From VGWF01 sp964423465 (GTDB lineage: Bacteria; Verrucomicrobiota; Kiritimatiellia; PWTM01), in contig CAYRFK010000239.1 in NCBI GenBank assembly GCA_964423465.1, positions 1 through 7,604 on the forward strand: a stretch of DNA of 7,604 bases, read 5' to 3'. The notes under the pieces were generated by a model that was not told where the DNA came from, did not search any database, and saw only the letters and a program-made list of their open reading frames with translations. This document shows positions 6,084 through 7,604 of the stretch, piece by piece; positions within the stretch are counted from its first letter, which is position 1, and every line of letters starts with the position of its first letter. Made by a program: the position numbers and the translations under genes.

Positions 6084-6150
6084 TCCCGGCGCACCGCGCC
6101 CATGATGGCGTGCCCGGCGCACGGCGCACGGCGGTTTCTGGGTTTCGTGA

Positions 6151-6178
6151 TGGACACCCTGCGCCGCGGACGTAGACT
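6151..6178 (+). promoter_or_regulatory. Candidate leaderless promoter of the 401-residue gene
   Basis: TGGACA (6151-6156, one mismatch to the -35 consensus) and TAGACT (6173-6178, four of six, fitting TANNNT) are 16 bases apart. The -10 ends 6 bases before the ATG at 6185, so transcription starting seven bases after it would begin at the A of the start codon. The gene also lacks a Shine-Dalgarno sequence, which agrees with leaderless translation. Confidence 0.5.
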
Positions 6179-6184
6179 GGCCGG

Positions 6185-7390
6185 ATGATGCGGGGGCTAG
6201 CCATCACCGCGGCAACGGGGTTCCTTGCGGCCGCCCTTCCGGCGGGCGCCCAGGCGCCCGCGCCGGCCGCACCCGCTCCGCCCGACGCGACGGGCGCGCC
6301 CCCGGCCGCCGTCAAGACGGCCCCGCTTCCGGCCGAGGCCGTCAAGAGCCGCGATGGATTCGAAACGCGCGTGCGCGACGCCGACCGCCGCACCGCGCAA
6401 CTTGCGAAGACCCTGGGCGCCGCCTACGCCGCCCTGCTGAAGGATCTTCGCGCCTCGCTGCAACTCGGTGGACGCGTCCGCGACATGGCCCTCGTGCATG
6501 ACGAACTCACGCGCTTCTCGAAGGAGCGGACCATCCCGGCCCCGGACGCCATCAAGGAGCCGCCCGAACTGCGCCGCGTCGTCGAGCAACTCGCCGTGCA
6601 GTCGCGCGAGGAGACCCACACGATCGAGCTCGACGTGGTCGATGCCGCCGGACGGCATCTGCAGGTTCTCGGCACGCTGGCCGTGCAGCTGTCCCTCGGC
6701 GACAAGACCGGCACCCTCAACTCCGTGGAGGCGGAGCGCGACCGCGTCATCAGCCATCCGCGCCTGCGCGCCGCGATCGCCGGAAGTGCCACCGCGCCCA
6801 ACCGCGCCGTGGCGGGCCCCGTCGCCGCCGAGGCACCGCCCGTCGACACCGCCCTCGAGATCCGCAAGCTCCGGATGTATTCGCCCGCCGGCGAGGATGC
6901 CGGCCGCGTCATGAGCTACTCGATCGAGGCCGCCATGTGGGAGGACCGCACCCGCATGTACCAGAGCAAGACCGACGGCTCGCCCAAGCTGGGCCAGTCA
7001 CAGACCGTCGCAGGTCCGGTCTCCTACAAGCTCCGGCTCACGGTCTCGTGCCGCAACGGCGAGGTGCCGCCCGACTGCCGGCTGGTCATCGAATACTTCA
7101 AGCGCTCGCTGACGGACGGAGACAAGGCCTTCCTGTCGGCCGAGGAGTTGAAGCTCCCGCCGATCGGAAAGAACGAGAGCCGCACCTTTGAAATCAAGGG
7201 CGTGGAACTGACGCAGTCGGAGACGCGCGGCACCACGCTGTACGGCAGCAACCGCACGCTGTCCGGCCACGAATTGCACGGCCTCATCGTCAGCCTTCTG
7301 GATCCCTCCGGCCGCGTCCTCCTGCAGCGCTTCACGCCGCAGCCCCTCGGCAAGGACATCGTCCCGACGCCCGGCAAGCGCGCGCCCTGA
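6185..7390 (+). CDS. Secreted protein with helical repeats and a beta-rich C-terminal domain, unknown function
   Basis: 401 residues; no named family recognised. A Sec signal peptide covers about 1-23 (likely cut after AGAQA), followed by an Ala/Pro-rich linker (24-50). Residues 55-195 are mostly helical and charged and hold two similar segments: LQLGGRVRDMALVHDELTRF (92-111) and VQLSLGDKTGTLNSVEAERD (167-186). They share the pattern L-x-LG-x3-(x)n-V-x2-E-x-x-R, like the helical 'GDL-x-AL-x-V-x-x-E' repeats common in exported PVC proteins. A second flexible linker (196-222) leads to a strand-rich domain (223-390), including YKLRLTVSC (281-289), CRLVIEYFKR (298-307), RTFEIKGVELT (333-343) and HGLIVSLLDPSGRVLLQRF (365-383). 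It has two cysteines (289, 298) that may form a disulphide. ATGs at 6185 and 6188 are both possible; the leaderless promoter favours 6185. It is probably a periplasmic or envelope protein. Confidence 0.8.
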   Translation: MMRGLAITAATGFLAAALPAGAQAPAPAAPAPPDATGAPPAAVKTAPLPAEAVKSRDGFETRVRDADRRTAQLAKTLGAAYAALLKDLRASLQLGGRVRDMALVHDELTRFSKERTIPAPDAIKEPPELRRVVEQLAVQSREETHTIELDVVDAAGRHLQVLGTLAVQLSLGDKTGTLNSVEAERDRVISHPRLRAAIAGSATAPNRAVAGPVAAEAPPVDTALEIRKLRMYSPAGEDAGRVMSYSIEAAMWEDRTRMYQSKTDGSPKLGQSQTVAGPVSYKLRLTVSCRNGEVPPDCRLVIEYFKRSLTDGDKAFLSAEELKLPPIGKNESRTFEIKGVELTQSETRGTTLYGSNRTLSGHELHGLIVSLLDPSGRVLLQRFTPQPLGKDIVPTPGKRAP

Positions 7391-7474
7391 CCTCCGGCGG
7401 CGGGCGCGCCGCGCCAAAACATCGGCTACGCACGTCGTACGCGAGCAAGACCCGTCGGAAGTACGTATGGATGC

Positions 7475-7499
7475 GGCCGCGACAGAGCGCGGCCCTCCA
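7475..7499 (-). repeat. REP-like hairpin element, copy 1
   Basis: On the minus strand the element reads TGGAG (7495-7499) followed by stem GGCCGCG (7488-7494), loop CTCTGT (7482-7487) and stem CGCGGCC (7475-7481), a perfect 7-bp hairpin. It lies in the intergenic DNA after the 401-residue gene. It shares its 5' foot, stem length and loop with copy 2 at 7534-7558, in inverted orientation. It resembles repetitive extragenic palindromes, whose conserved foot precedes a hairpin. No associated transposase lies in the window. Confidence 0.7.
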
Positions 7500-7533
7500 G
7501 AACCTGTTCCATAGAGATACGAGAGGACGGACA

Positions 7534-7558
7534 TGGAGGGCGCCGCTCCGTCGGCGCC
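7534..7558 (+). repeat. REP-like hairpin element, copy 2
   Basis: On the plus strand TGGAG (7534-7538) is followed by stem GGCGCCG (7539-7545), loop CTCCGT (7546-7551) and stem CGGCGCC (7552-7558). Compared with copy 1, both halves of the stem have changed together so that pairing is kept, and the loop differs by one pyrimidine. The 5' feet of the two copies face each other across 34 bases. Apart from the pair, the intergenic stretch 7391-7604 holds no gene I can support. Confidence 0.7.
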
Positions 7559-7604
7559 GTTCGGGAGGCCCTCGAAGCGTCGTTCATTCCCGATCGCCCC
7601 GGCT

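Noticed and set aside
6115..6133. A short CGGCGCA tandem repeat in the spacer before the 401-residue gene
   Set aside because: Only two full units and a partial one, in GC-rich DNA; chance is a sufficient explanation, although its period also is seven.
7470..7514. A small plus-strand frame starting MDAAATERGPP
   Set aside because: It is the reverse side of hairpin copy 1, has no ribosome binding site and ends after about 15 codons.
7533..7604. An ATG with GAGG six bases upstream, opening a frame (MEGAAPSAPFGRPSKRR...) to the window edge
   Set aside because: The start and first codons are the REP-like hairpin itself, so the frame is probably repeat-derived; too little is visible to call a gene.

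Overview
The window is GC-rich chromosomal DNA with bacterial housekeeping genes at the left and lineage-specific envelope or exported-protein genes at the right. A Type IV pilin-like protein with the short-leader motif K-GFTLVEM followed by a 'DGS' tail, exported alanine/proline-rich proteins, a Gly-Asp-rich helical repeat, heptanucleotide microsatellites and scattered GC-rich hairpin elements together suggest the PVC group (Verrucomicrobiota, Kiritimatiellota or Lentisphaerota). This lineage call is inferred from style, not from a marker gene, and an uncultured genome is likely because the window contains a scaffold gap.

Left part, minus strand (1-3850). Reading in the direction of transcription: ppdK (pyruvate, phosphate dikinase) with its own sigma70-like promoter and a GNRA-loop terminator; then a second strong promoter (TCGACA-N17-TATAGT) driving rpmI (L35) and rplT (L20); then a G-rich heptad array and a palindrome pair; then tRNA-Leu(UAA), which runs to the window edge. 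infC, often the first gene of the rpmI-rplT operon, is absent here. rpmI is broken only on paper: it holds a 10-N gap flanked by a duplicated 10-base overlap, and collapsing that overlap restores a normal 65-residue L35.

Right part (4122-7604). A plus-strand pair encodes a prepilin-like protein and a membrane-anchored protein of unknown function, 25 bases apart. A convergent minus-strand gene follows, encoding a secreted DUF2271-like protein. Divergent from it is a plus-strand gene for a 401-residue secreted protein with two helical repeats and a beta-rich C-terminal half. The last gene appears to have a leaderless promoter. The final 214 bases are intergenic and hold two inverted copies of a small hairpin element whose stems differ by compensating base changes.

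Functionally, ppdK belongs to central carbon metabolism (pyruvate to PEP), the ribosomal genes and tRNA to translation, and the four right-hand genes to the envelope or periplasm. Nothing in the window looks like a defence system, prophage, transposase or CRISPR array. The most unusual items are the covarying hairpin pair, the quadruplex-capable heptad array before the tRNA and the rpmI assembly artefact.
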